Shown here one piece after another: positions 14,283 to 22,965 of a DNA stretch of 29,957 nucleotides. The stretch is from a virus. The notes beneath the pieces were generated by a model. It searched no databases. It saw only the letters and a list, made by a program, of their open reading frames with translations, and was not told where the DNA came from. Each line of letters begins with the position of its first letter. Position 1 is the first letter of the stretch. The stretch spans positions 1 through 29,957 of IMG/VR virus record IMGVR_UViG_3300040816_000196; one strand, written 5' to 3'. A program made the position numbers and the translations under genes.

Positions 14283-17200
14283 ATGCCAGAATTAAAACAC
14301 CATTTTCGTCTAGGTAAAATGAATAAAGACCTTGACGAAAGATTAGTTAACAATGGCGAATACAGAGATGCATTAAATATAGAAATTGCCAGCTCTGAAG
14401 GTTCAGATGTAGGTTCAGTACAAAACATACTAGGTAACAAGATTGAAAATGTAAACACATATAATTCTGATACAAAGGTATATACTTACTGGGCTAATTC
14501 ATTTGGTTTGTCAAATGCAAAATGTGTTGGTTCTATTAGAGATACTGAAAACGAAAAAATATACTGGTTTTTAACATCTGACTCAGCTGATTGTATTATA
14601 GAATTTAACCAAACAGATAAAGAAATATCACCAGTACTTGTTGATACACAAAATATATTAAACTTTTCTAGCGATAATTTTATAACAGGTGTAAACATAT
14701 TAGAAGGCTTGTTGTTTTGGACAGATAATGTTCATGAACCTAAAAAAATAAACATATCTAAGTTTAAAAAAGCAACAAATAACACGTTTGCTCATACGCA
14801 AATAAATGGTGGTAATTTTATAGAAGATCATATTACTGTTATAAAAAAAGCACCCATTAACGCTCCGATGTTAACAATGTCTTCTTCTAAAAGATCAGGA
14901 ATTATAGAATCATCTACAAGTTATAACTTTACTAGTGGTGGCGATCCTTTGCCTACAACCACACCTGCTTTTACATTAACATTTAATCCAGCACCTAACT
15001 TTATAGTTGGAGACACTATAGTTCTTAGTGCTAGCGAAGACGATGCTAATTTTGAAGATGAAATAGAAGTCAGAATTAAAATAGAATCTGTAATATCAAA
15101 CACTAGTTTTTCCGTCGTATTACAGTCTGTATCTAGTTTAGTACCTACAGAAACTATAGTTTTTAAAGCTGTACTAGAACAGGAAGAACCTTTGTTTGAG
15201 TTTAAGTTTCCTAGATTTGCATATAGATATAAATATGAAGATGGTGAGTATTCATCATTTTCTCCTTTTTCGGAAATAGCTTTTTTACCTGACGAGTTTG
15301 ATTATAACCCTAAAAAAGGTTATAACTTAGGAATGACTAACAATATAAGAAGTTTAACTGTATCTGGTTTTAAACCATCTGATATACCTTATGATGTAAA
15401 AGAAGTTGATTTATTATATAAAGAGTCAAACTCCACAAACGTATATAGTGTTAAAACTTTTGACAGTGATGATGCTGAGTGGACTAGTAATAGTTTTAAT
15501 ATAGAATCAGAGATAATCTATGCTACATTACCTAGTGATCAATTATTAAGACCTTGGGATAATGTGCCTTTAAAAGCTAAAGCACAAGAAATGATAGGTA
15601 ATAGATTGATATATGGTAACTATACTCAAAACTACAATTTAACAGACTATAACAATAACATTGTAAAACCTAAATTTGACGTTATAATAGAACAACCAAC
15701 GAATAAATCTGTTGTAGTTAAATCACCTTCTAAATCTATAAAATCACTAAGAACATATCAATTAGGTATAGTTTATAAAGATAAATATGGTAGAGAAACA
15801 CCCGTTTTAACTGATAACTCAGGTTCTAAAAAAATTGGTAAAAAATCTGCTGATAATTATAACAATATAAATGTGAAACTTACTAACCCAACATATCCAT
15901 CTTGGGCAACTCATTTTAAATACTATATAAAAGAGCCATCAAACGAGTATTACAATTTAGCTATGGATAGATGGTATAATGCAGAAGATGATAATATTTG
16001 GTTAAGTTTTCCTTCTAGTGAAAGAAATAAAGTACAAGAAGATAGGTTTTTAATATTAAAGAAAAAACATGACTCAGATGATTTTGTAAAAGAAGATGCA
16101 AAATATAAAGTAATAGCAATATCAAATGAAGCTCCAGATTTCTTAAAAGAATCTAAGAAAAGTAAAGGTATAATGACAACTAACTTTTTAGCATCTGGTT
16201 TTCCACAAAAAGAAGGTACTTTTGTAGATATTGGCGCTACTGAATTTGAAGAAAAAACTTTTGGAGCTGGTGAAAACAGTAATCCTGAAATTATATCAAA
16301 ATCAGATTTATATATAAGATTTAGAGCCGGTGGTAATTTATCTAAATATTATGAGGTTGTTAGCTTTGCTAAGGTTTCAAACCCAGATAGATATAGAATT
16401 ACTATAAATAAAGTTTTTAAAGAAGATGTTAGCTTTGCTGGAACAGCTGGTTCACCTATATCTGGTTTAAAACTAGAAATAGCACAACAAGTAATGGAAA
16501 ACAAACCTGAATTTACAGGTAGATTTTTTGTTAAGGTGTATAAAGATCAAACATTACAAAACAATATACTTAGTAAAATCAACCAACAAACAAGTTATGG
16601 TATTGTTGCTAAAGAAAAAATGTTTGTAATAAAAAACAAAAGCAATAGTAAAAGTTGGTGGAGAGATGCTAACAAAGGTAATGGTGATGTAAATGCTGGT
16701 TGGTTTTTTGATAACAACAATACTTACAACAACCATGATACTGGTGGTGGTAGCTTAGATGCTACAAAAAGAAGAGAAGGTAAGATAATTGGAGGTAAAA
16801 ATTCTGGTTATGGTATACAAGCTGGTAGAAAAACAATATCAATAGCTTACCATTGGTTTGGAGGTAAAGATAGAGATGGTTGGAGAGCCAAATGGAATCA
16901 GTTTCCTAGTGATGATGATGACCAGCAATATAAAGATTTTGTTAACGCGTTAGAAAATGATGGTATGAAGTTTAGGTTAACTGACGACCCAACTAACACC
17001 GTTTATGAAATAAAAAAACATTTAAGAACTCATTTAGTTGCTTATGATCAAGCTAGAGTAAAAATAGGTAAGTTTGCTAGTATGAGAGTTATAAGATGGA
17101 CTTTAGCTTTAGACAAACCTATAAAATGGTCACCAGAAACAAATGTAACAGGTATAATAAATAATAAAAGTAATAGTACTGGTTTTGAGTTTTTAACTCC

Positions 17201-18518
17201 TTATAACGATGATAAAGAGTTCACTACGGATAATCCAGCTATATGGGAGACAGAGCCATTAGAGGATATAGGTTTAGATTTATACTATGAAGCTAGTAAT
17301 GCATACCCTATTAATCAACATGGTAACATGCATACTTTAAACTGGCACAACTGTTATTCTTTTGGTAACGGTGTAGAATCAAATAGAATAAGAGATGATT
17401 TTAATGCTGTTCAAATAGACAAAGGGCCTAAAGTTTCAACTATATTAGCAGAGCAGTACAAACAAGAGGTAAAAAAGACAGGTTTAATATTTTCAGGTAT
17501 ATTTAACTCTACATCTGGAATAAATAGAACAAATCAATTTATAATAGCTAATCCTATAACTAAAGATTTAAACCCATACTATGGTAGTATACAAAAATTG
17601 TATTCTAGAACTAGAGACGGTGATTTAATTACTTTATGTGAAGATAAATCTTTAAAAATATTAGCTGATAAAGACGCTTTATATAACGCTGATGGTAATG
17701 CCAATTTAACATCTGTAAACAGAGTTTTAGGCCAAGCAATACCTTATGTAGGAGAGTTTGGTATAAGTAAAAACCCTGAATCTTTTGTTCAATATGGTTT
17801 TAGATCTTATTGGGCCGACAAAAACAGAGGTGTTGTTTTAAGATTATCAAACGACGGTTTAGAAGAAATATCTAATAAAGGTATGTCAGATTTTTTTAGT
17901 GATAACCTAGCCACGGCAACAAGTGTTGTTGGTAGCTATGATGATGACAAAGGTTTATATCATATAACTTTAAACAACAATACAATTAGCTATAAAGAAA
18001 ACGTTAGAGGTTGGACCACTAGATGTTCTTTTATACAAGAAAGTGGTGTAAGTTTAAACAATAAGTTTTACACATTTAAAGATGGTAACTTATGGGTTCA
18101 TTACTCAAATGATTTAAGGAATAATTTTTATGGTGTTCAATATAACTCTACTATAAAGTTATTAATAAACGATGCTCCAAGTTCTGTTAAATCTTTTACA
18201 GCTCTAAACTACGAAGGTTCACAAGCTGTACAATATACTTATGATATAGACCCTAATGATGGACAAACTGATTCACAAGTAAAAACAAAAAACGGTTGGT
18301 TTGTTAATAGTATTACTACAGACCAACAAACTGGTTCTATAAAAGAATTTAAAAACAAAGAGGGTAAATGGTTCAACTATATAAAAGGAGAAGCTACAAC
18401 GTTATCTAATTTAGATACAAAAGAGTTTTCTGTACAAGGCATAGGTAATCCTTCTGTTGTTGGATCATTAGTGCCACAATATGTAATAACGGTTTCAGAC
18501 ACTGGAGATCAAGATTAA
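14283..18518 (+). CDS. Tail nozzle / 'stabilization'-type structural protein
   Basis: A 1411-aa virion protein. The N-terminus (FRLGKMNKDLDERLVNNGEY, then RDALNIEIASSEGSDVGSVQ) is a hallmark I know from proteins annotated as structural or stabilization proteins in marine and crAss-like phages, named after P22 gp10. Propeller-like strands follow (KIYWFLTSDSADCIIEF, GLLFWTDNVHEPKKINI), then Fn3-like beta domains (FAYRYKYEDGEYSSFSPFSE). The C-terminal third, from PYYGSIQKLYSRTRDGDLIT on, returns to propeller-like repeats. Such proteins close the head and form the tail nozzle of short-tailed phages. It sits between the connectors and the host-contact/ejection genes. A glycine- and asparagine-rich stretch near residues 800-840 may be an inserted loop. 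The family is recognised by memory of the motif; the T7 gp12/P22 gp10 equivalence is inference. Confidence 0.75.
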   Translation: MPELKHHFRLGKMNKDLDERLVNNGEYRDALNIEIASSEGSDVGSVQNILGNKIENVNTYNSDTKVYTYWANSFGLSNAKCVGSIRDTENEKIYWFLTSDSADCIIEFNQTDKEISPVLVDTQNILNFSSDNFITGVNILEGLLFWTDNVHEPKKINISKFKKATNNTFAHTQINGGNFIEDHITVIKKAPINAPMLTMSSSKRSGIIESSTSYNFTSGGDPLPTTTPAFTLTFNPAPNFIVGDTIVLSASEDDANFEDEIEVRIKIESVISNTSFSVVLQSVSSLVPTETIVFKAVLEQEEPLFEFKFPRFAYRYKYEDGEYSSFSPFSEIAFLPDEFDYNPKKGYNLGMTNNIRSLTVSGFKPSDIPYDVKEVDLLYKESNSTNVYSVKTFDSDDAEWTSNSFNIESEIIYATLPSDQLLRPWDNVPLKAKAQEMIGNRLIYGNYTQNYNLTDYNNNIVKPKFDVIIEQPTNKSVVVKSPSKSIKSLRTYQLGIVYKDKYGRETPVLTDNSGSKKIGKKSADNYNNINVKLTNPTYPSWATHFKYYIKEPSNEYYNLAMDRWYNAEDDNIWLSFPSSERNKVQEDRFLILKKKHDSDDFVKEDAKYKVIAISNEAPDFLKESKKSKGIMTTNFLASGFPQKEGTFVDIGATEFEEKTFGAGENSNPEIISKSDLYIRFRAGGNLSKYYEVVSFAKVSNPDRYRITINKVFKEDVSFAGTAGSPISGLKLEIAQQVMENKPEFTGRFFVKVYKDQTLQNNILSKINQQTSYGIVAKEKMFVIKNKSNSKSWWRDANKGNGDVNAGWFFDNNNTYNNHDTGGGSLDATKRREGKIIGGKNSGYGIQAGRKTISIAYHWFGGKDRDGWRAKWNQFPSDDDDQQYKDFVNALENDGMKFRLTDDPTNTVYEIKKHLRTHLVAYDQARVKIGKFASMRVIRWTLALDKPIKWSPETNVTGIINNKSNSTGFEFLTPYNDDKEFTTDNPAIWETEPLEDIGLDLYYEASNAYPINQHGNMHTLNWHNCYSFGNGVESNRIRDDFNAVQIDKGPKVSTILAEQYKQEVKKTGLIFSGIFNSTSGINRTNQFIIANPITKDLNPYYGSIQKLYSRTRDGDLITLCEDKSLKILADKDALYNADGNANLTSVNRVLGQAIPYVGEFGISKNPESFVQYGFRSYWADKNRGVVLRLSNDGLEEISNKGMSDFFSDNLATATSVVGSYDDDKGLYHITLNNNTISYKENVRGWTTRCSFIQESGVSLNNKFYTFKDGNLWVHYSNDLRNNFYGVQYNSTIKLLINDAPSSVKSFTALNYEGSQAVQYTYDIDPNDGQTDSQVKTKNGWFVNSITTDQQTGSIKEFKNKEGKWFNYIKGEATTLSNLDTKEFSVQGIGNPSVVGSLVPQYVITVSDTGDQD

Positions 18519-18528
18519 AATATAAAAA

Positions 18529-20604
18529 ATGCCAAATAACTATACAGTATCATCACTTGAAACACCTACAGGAATAATAGAGACACCAGGAGATAACGTT
18601 AGCAACTCAACGCCTACGTATATACTAACCTTAACACCTAATCCAGGATATTCTATAACTCATAGTAATTTTTCAGCTAGTTCATTACCAAGTGAAATAA
18701 GTAGTGTTACGTTTGCTCAAAATGGAGAGCTTGTTATAGCTACTGCAAATTTTGCAACAAACTTTATAATGCCAGCTAATAATGTAAATTTACTAATAGA
18801 TATTGATGGTTCTGCACAATTAAAAAATTATACAATAGCAGGCGTGTATAGCACGACAGAAACAAACACAACTAGTAGTAGCGTTAGTAATGTTGCTTAT
18901 AGTAATAGTGGAAATTATACAACTTCAGAATTAATGTTTACTAAAACTTTTACAGCAAGCTCTGCTACTGGAACTGGTTTTAGTGGTTATTACTTTGAGC
19001 AAGAGCCTTACATAAATTTTAGTAGTATGGATCTTTTTGGTGAAACAAGTAATTATACTGTTACAACATCAAAAACATATTCTTCAGGAAAACTTACGTC
19101 TAAAACTTTTAATATATCTTATACTTATCCTGCTAAAAACGTATCAGGTGACTCTATATCTTTTATAGCTAAGGCTGTAAAAATATACACTGAACCTTTA
19201 GAAATAAAAAGTTACAGTATAGTTAAAAATAACTTAAGCAAGTTTGGTGAAACTAGAGCATTAAGAGTATATGGTGCGCCTGGTTCTAAATTTGATTTAA
19301 CAATAACAAAAACAAGTGGAGATACATATGACTTTACATCAGATACTTTTACATCGTCTTCTACATTAGATGATGATAGAACAATACCCGATGTTGGTTA
19401 TTATGATTATGATATAATATTCCCTGGTGGTTTAGCTGCTGATAACTCAATAGAACAAGATACAAATTATACTTTTGTTATAGCAGCAGGCACAAACACA
19501 GCTTTAAGTTTGCAGTCTCCGTTACAGTCTACGTTTGATATAAAACAATTACTAGACAAATCAATTACTATAAGCGTTTCTGATAGTGGAAGCACAGGGT
19601 ATACTATATCACCTTTTGCCCCTATAACAGGTTCTGTTGGAGAACAAGATCCGGTTTTAGAATTTAATAATACATTTACAATTTCTTATAGCAGCGCTAT
19701 AACTATAACATCTCAACCAACTATTAGTGATCTTATTTCAACTCCTTCTGATCCAGGTGATACTGATGTTGCTTTTTCAGATATAAACTTAGCTCAAGGT
19801 GCTACAAACACAGTAAACTTAACTATACCTAAAAGTTATATTTATGAAATAGGAGAAAGCAATGTAGCTTATAATTTAGATATAGCTAGTTTCATAAGTG
19901 TAGCTACAAATACGCAACCAGTTGCAACCGCTCAAACTATATCAGCTACTAGTGCTGTAGGTAAAAGTTTAACACTTGCTGGTACAGATGCAGAAAACTC
20001 ACCACTTACTTTTGCTATAGCTAGTAATCCAACTAACGGTACGTTAAGCAACTTTAATTCAAACAATGGTTTTGTAGTATATACATCTAACTCTGGTTAC
20101 ACAGGATCTGATTCGTTTACATTTACTGTTAACGATGGTGCTTTAACAAGTACAGCTGCCACGGTAACGTTAAACGTCGCCGCACAAGCAATAGCTCCAA
20201 CATCTACAGAAACTTTCTCATGGAGAGAAGGTTCTGACCCATATACAACAACTATAGGGGTTTGGTCTGGTTCAACCACGTATACTAACTTAACAGCTGG
20301 TAGTAATACGGTAACGATACTTGTTGAAGGTTGGTCATTAGATAGTATACACGGAGGTTATCCAAACTATGTTGATGGTTTTGAAGATTTTGATGTTATC
20401 TATGAGTTTAAATATGGTAATACATTATTAAACTCTGGTGTTTTATTTATAAACCAATCAACTTCTAATGTTGGACCTTATGGTGCTGATTTAGATTTTG
20501 ATTCAAGAAATATATCTATACCAGGTAGTCACAATGGTGGTAGCGGATTAATATCTGGTGGAGCTTATACATTAGATGTTAAATTAACATACAATAATAA
20601 TTAA
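18529..20604 (+). CDS. Beta-rich virion surface protein with Ig/cadherin-like domain
   Basis: A 691-aa Ser/Thr/Asn-rich, low-Cys, all-beta protein without signal peptide. The N-terminus (to about 105) is a beta domain: YILTLTPNPGYSITHSNFS then VIATANFATNFIMPANNVN. Residues about 461-553 match the bacterial Ig/cadherin-like repeat family (Big_9/VCBS-like): LTLAGTDAENSPLTFAIASN, NPTNGTLSNF, and GYTGSDSFTFTVNDGALTS. A C-terminal domain (from about 562) is rich in aromatic residues and Gly. Such Ig-like domains on phage virions are generally thought to bind host glycans or other surface polymers weakly. Placement after the nozzle gene suggests a tail-attached or capsid-decorating adhesin. It starts ten bases after the nozzle stop behind an A-rich leader. 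The Ig-type domain is well supported; the receptor and attachment point are unknown. Confidence 0.7.
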   Translation: MPNNYTVSSLETPTGIIETPGDNVSNSTPTYILTLTPNPGYSITHSNFSASSLPSEISSVTFAQNGELVIATANFATNFIMPANNVNLLIDIDGSAQLKNYTIAGVYSTTETNTTSSSVSNVAYSNSGNYTTSELMFTKTFTASSATGTGFSGYYFEQEPYINFSSMDLFGETSNYTVTTSKTYSSGKLTSKTFNISYTYPAKNVSGDSISFIAKAVKIYTEPLEIKSYSIVKNNLSKFGETRALRVYGAPGSKFDLTITKTSGDTYDFTSDTFTSSSTLDDDRTIPDVGYYDYDIIFPGGLAADNSIEQDTNYTFVIAAGTNTALSLQSPLQSTFDIKQLLDKSITISVSDSGSTGYTISPFAPITGSVGEQDPVLEFNNTFTISYSSAITITSQPTISDLISTPSDPGDTDVAFSDINLAQGATNTVNLTIPKSYIYEIGESNVAYNLDIASFISVATNTQPVATAQTISATSAVGKSLTLAGTDAENSPLTFAIASNPTNGTLSNFNSNNGFVVYTSNSGYTGSDSFTFTVNDGALTSTAATVTLNVAAQAIAPTSTETFSWREGSDPYTTTIGVWSGSTTYTNLTAGSNTVTILVEGWSLDSIHGGYPNYVDGFEDFDVIYEFKYGNTLLNSGVLFINQSTSNVGPYGADLDFDSRNISIPGSHNGGSGLISGGAYTLDVKLTYNNN

Positions 20605-20606
20605 TT

Positions 20607-20930
20607 ATGCCTTCATTAACATTAACATTTGCAAATAAAATAAACGACTCATTACAAGTTGGAGACACTTTGTATTATACTAATAATGGTACTGATGTTA
20701 TTGAAATGGGTGTAGTTACATCACCTTTGTCGACAACACAAATACAATTAACGGTTGCTACAACTTTAGTTCTACCTACAACTAATAGTTTTATATTGTT
20801 TAGTAAAGACAATAAAGCTAACTTGTCTAGTTTAGTAGGTTATTTTGCAGAAGTAGAATTAACAAACGATTCTACATCAGCAGCAGAACTGTTTACGGTT
20901 AGTGCAGAGATGGTAGAAAGTAGTAAATAA
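20607..20930 (+). CDS. Small conserved virion-type protein, function unknown
   Basis: A 107-aa beta-rich protein beginning MPSLTLTFANKINDSLQVGD. A middle strand region carries FILFSKDNKANLSSLVGYFA, and the C-terminus reads EVELTNDSTSAAELFTVSAE then MVESSK. I know this ending from many marine phage genomes, where the protein lies in structural gene clusters, but no function has been assigned that I can name. It follows the Ig-domain gene by two bases, so the two are probably co-translated and may work together, for instance as a base or cap for the larger adhesin; that is inference. No membrane segment or signal peptide. The downstream 40-base gap before the next gene is AT-rich with no clear promoter or terminator. 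Confidence 0.75.
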   Translation: MPSLTLTFANKINDSLQVGDTLYYTNNGTDVIEMGVVTSPLSTTQIQLTVATTLVLPTTNSFILFSKDNKANLSSLVGYFAEVELTNDSTSAAELFTVSAEMVESSK

Positions 20931-20970
20931 CACGAAAAAAGTGTAATAATATAATAATAAACAACACATT

Positions 20971-21594
20971 ATGGATCCAATATCAATGGGTGTAAGTGCG
21001 TTAGGATCTATTGCCGGTGGAATGATAGGAAGCGGCAAGCGAAAAAGAGAGCAAAGACAAGCTCAAGCTGAGTTTGATAGAAACAAAGCTAGATATGAAT
21101 CTCTTGATACATCTAACCAGTACACTAATTTAGAAAACACATACGAAGACTTAACAGTAAACACTCAGGCTGCTGATTTTGCAGCTCAAAAACAACAACA
21201 AGTATTAGCAAATACTATGAGTGGTATGCAAGGTGCTGCTGGTGGTGGTGGTGTTGCTGCTTTAGCACAAGCTATGGCTAATCAACAGTCTGCTAATATG
21301 CAAGCTGCATCAGCTGATATAGCTAGACAAGAATCTAGTAATCAAGCCGCACAAGCTCAAATGGCTGGTAATTTACAAATGGCTGAAAGAATGGGTGCTG
21401 AAAAATCTAGAGCTGCTGAATTAGATAAAACAGAAACGTTGTTAGGTATGTCACAACAAAGGCTTGGTGCTGCAAATGCAGCTAGACAAGCTGCAACACA
21501 AAGCATAATAGGTGGTGTTACAGGATTAGCAACTTTAGGTGCTCAAAGTAGTGAAGGTGTTCAAGATTTGTTTAGTAACATGAACCTAAGCTAA
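20971..21594 (+). CDS. Internal virion (ejection) protein, T7 gp14-like in character
   Basis: A 207-aa Ala/Gln/Gly-rich protein. Residues 5-21 (SMGVSALGSIAGGMIGS) are a glycine-zipper hydrophobic helix followed by a basic patch, KRKREQRQ. A long Gln/Ala-rich helical middle contains MSGMQGAAGGGGVAALAQAM. Near the C-terminus a second hydrophobic stretch reads ATQSIIGGVTGLATLGA. Two short membrane-active segments around a helical core, the size near 200 aa, and the place first of three ejection-type genes recall T7 gp14, which forms an outer-membrane pore during DNA ejection. The equivalence is by architecture and order, not by sequence match. It ends with a double TAA, ten bases before the next start. 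Confidence 0.65.
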   Translation: MDPISMGVSALGSIAGGMIGSGKRKREQRQAQAEFDRNKARYESLDTSNQYTNLENTYEDLTVNTQAADFAAQKQQQVLANTMSGMQGAAGGGGVAALAQAMANQQSANMQAASADIARQESSNQAAQAQMAGNLQMAERMGAEKSRAAELDKTETLLGMSQQRLGAANAARQAATQSIIGGVTGLATLGAQSSEGVQDLFSNMNLS

Positions 21595-21604
21595 TAATAT
21601 AATT

Positions 21605-22963
21605 ATGGGAAATCAATCATTAATAAAAGGTGCTGCGCTTGCTGCTCCAAAATTCAACGATATAGGGGCTGTAGCAAAACAAGCAGTTTCAGGTATTAGC
21701 GAATATTATTTAGCTAGAGCCGCAGAAAAAAGACAAGAAGAAAGGTTACAAAAAGCTAAAGTAGAAACATACTTAAATGCTATGCCTGCCGGTATAGAGC
21801 TTAGTAAAATACCACCTGCTCAACAAGAAAATGTAGCTAATTGGAGTAAACAAATGAAGTTTCAATATGCTGAAGCCGCTAGAGTTTTACCAACATTAGA
21901 AGCAGGATCAGAAGCTTATGTTGAAACAATGAGCAAAATGACTAATATAAAAAATGCTTTTGTTAATTTAAACAACAATTTAGAAACTTTTAAAGCTAAT
22001 AAAACAGAATATTTAAAAAGTAGTTCTTCAGGAGCTTTATCTAAAGGTAACAACTCTAAACAAGGTAATATATTAGCTAATATTTACACGGATGAGTCAG
22101 ATATGATTTTTGATGCAAATGGTAATATGGCTTTTCAATCTGGTGATCAAGTTTTAAATATCAACGATATTCCTGATTATTTTAATAAAGATTTTAAGAG
22201 TGCTGATGCACTTATAAACATAAACTCAGATATATATAACGCTGGTCAAAAGTTAGATCCTACTATGTCTAACATGTATAGACAGAAAATATTAAATATG
22301 ATAAGACAAGGTGGTAGAGAAACTACATTATCACTAGCTACAGATGATTTAATACAAGAAGGTGGTTTAGGTATTGTAGATGAAGATTTATTATATAACC
22401 CTGAAAGACAAGAAGAATTAGAGCAAGTAGTTGTAGATAATTACATGAACATATTAAATAGCTCAGCTAACTCTGGATATGCTAAAAAACAAGCAGCTAT
22501 TAAAAAATCTCAAGCATCTAGTAGCCCTACAGCTTACAAGTATGGTCAATCAACTAGAGATGATTTACAAATATACTCTAGCCCTGCTAAACAAACCTAT
22601 AGTGATTTAAAATCTAAAATTAAAGAAATTGATTCTAATGGAATGAACGATCCGATAGAATTAAAAGTTGCAGAGGTAAATAAAATTTTAAAAAGTAACA
22701 ATCCTGACTTTCAAGATCTAGTAATTAATGACGACGGATCTGTTCATATGTTGACTTTTGATAAAAAAGGAAATGAGATTATTGATGATGAAGGTTTCAG
22801 TGTAACTAAAAAAATAGATTTTAATGACAACAATTCTGTTGTAGAGCTTGTAATAAGTAGTTTAGGTAGCGGAATAAGTGATGATGCTAAAATGATTTTA
22901 AGACAACAATTAAAAGGTTTAAAACCTAATGTTAAACTAACTGGTGATCCGAATAAACTTTAA
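21605..22963 (+). CDS. Internal virion protein candidate (second of three)
   Basis: A 452-aa, mostly helical protein. The N-terminal part, FNDIGAVAKQAVSGISEYYL then ARAAEKRQEERLQKAK, is an amphipathic Ala-rich helix with no real membrane span. The middle is helical and charged with a Ser/Asn-rich linker near residues 138-150 (SSSSGALSKGNNSKQ). The C-terminal part is mixed (DLVINDDGSVHMLTFDKKGN) and ends PNVKLTGDPNKL. It lies between the gp14-like gene and the giant internal protein, separated by 10 and 2 bases, so one transcript is nearly certain. By position it matches the T7 gp15 slot (periplasmic tunnel), but no sequence feature proves this. It could also be a chaperone or docking partner for the 2291-aa protein. 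Confidence 0.6.
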   Translation: MGNQSLIKGAALAAPKFNDIGAVAKQAVSGISEYYLARAAEKRQEERLQKAKVETYLNAMPAGIELSKIPPAQQENVANWSKQMKFQYAEAARVLPTLEAGSEAYVETMSKMTNIKNAFVNLNNNLETFKANKTEYLKSSSSGALSKGNNSKQGNILANIYTDESDMIFDANGNMAFQSGDQVLNINDIPDYFNKDFKSADALININSDIYNAGQKLDPTMSNMYRQKILNMIRQGGRETTLSLATDDLIQEGGLGIVDEDLLYNPERQEELEQVVVDNYMNILNSSANSGYAKKQAAIKKSQASSSPTAYKYGQSTRDDLQIYSSPAKQTYSDLKSKIKEIDSNGMNDPIELKVAEVNKILKSNNPDFQDLVINDDGSVHMLTFDKKGNEIIDDEGFSVTKKIDFNDNNSVVELVISSLGSGISDDAKMILRQQLKGLKPNVKLTGDPNKL

Positions 22964-22965
22964 CT

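Noticed and set aside
18529-20604. Diversity-generating retroelement target in the Ig-domain protein
   Set aside because: No reverse transcriptase gene and no template/variable repeat pair seen in the window; the adenine-rich stretches are just base composition.
20930-20944. Small hairpin ACAC-GAAAAAA-GTGT after the 107-aa gene
   Set aside because: The stem is only 4 bp and no T tract follows; too weak to call a terminator.
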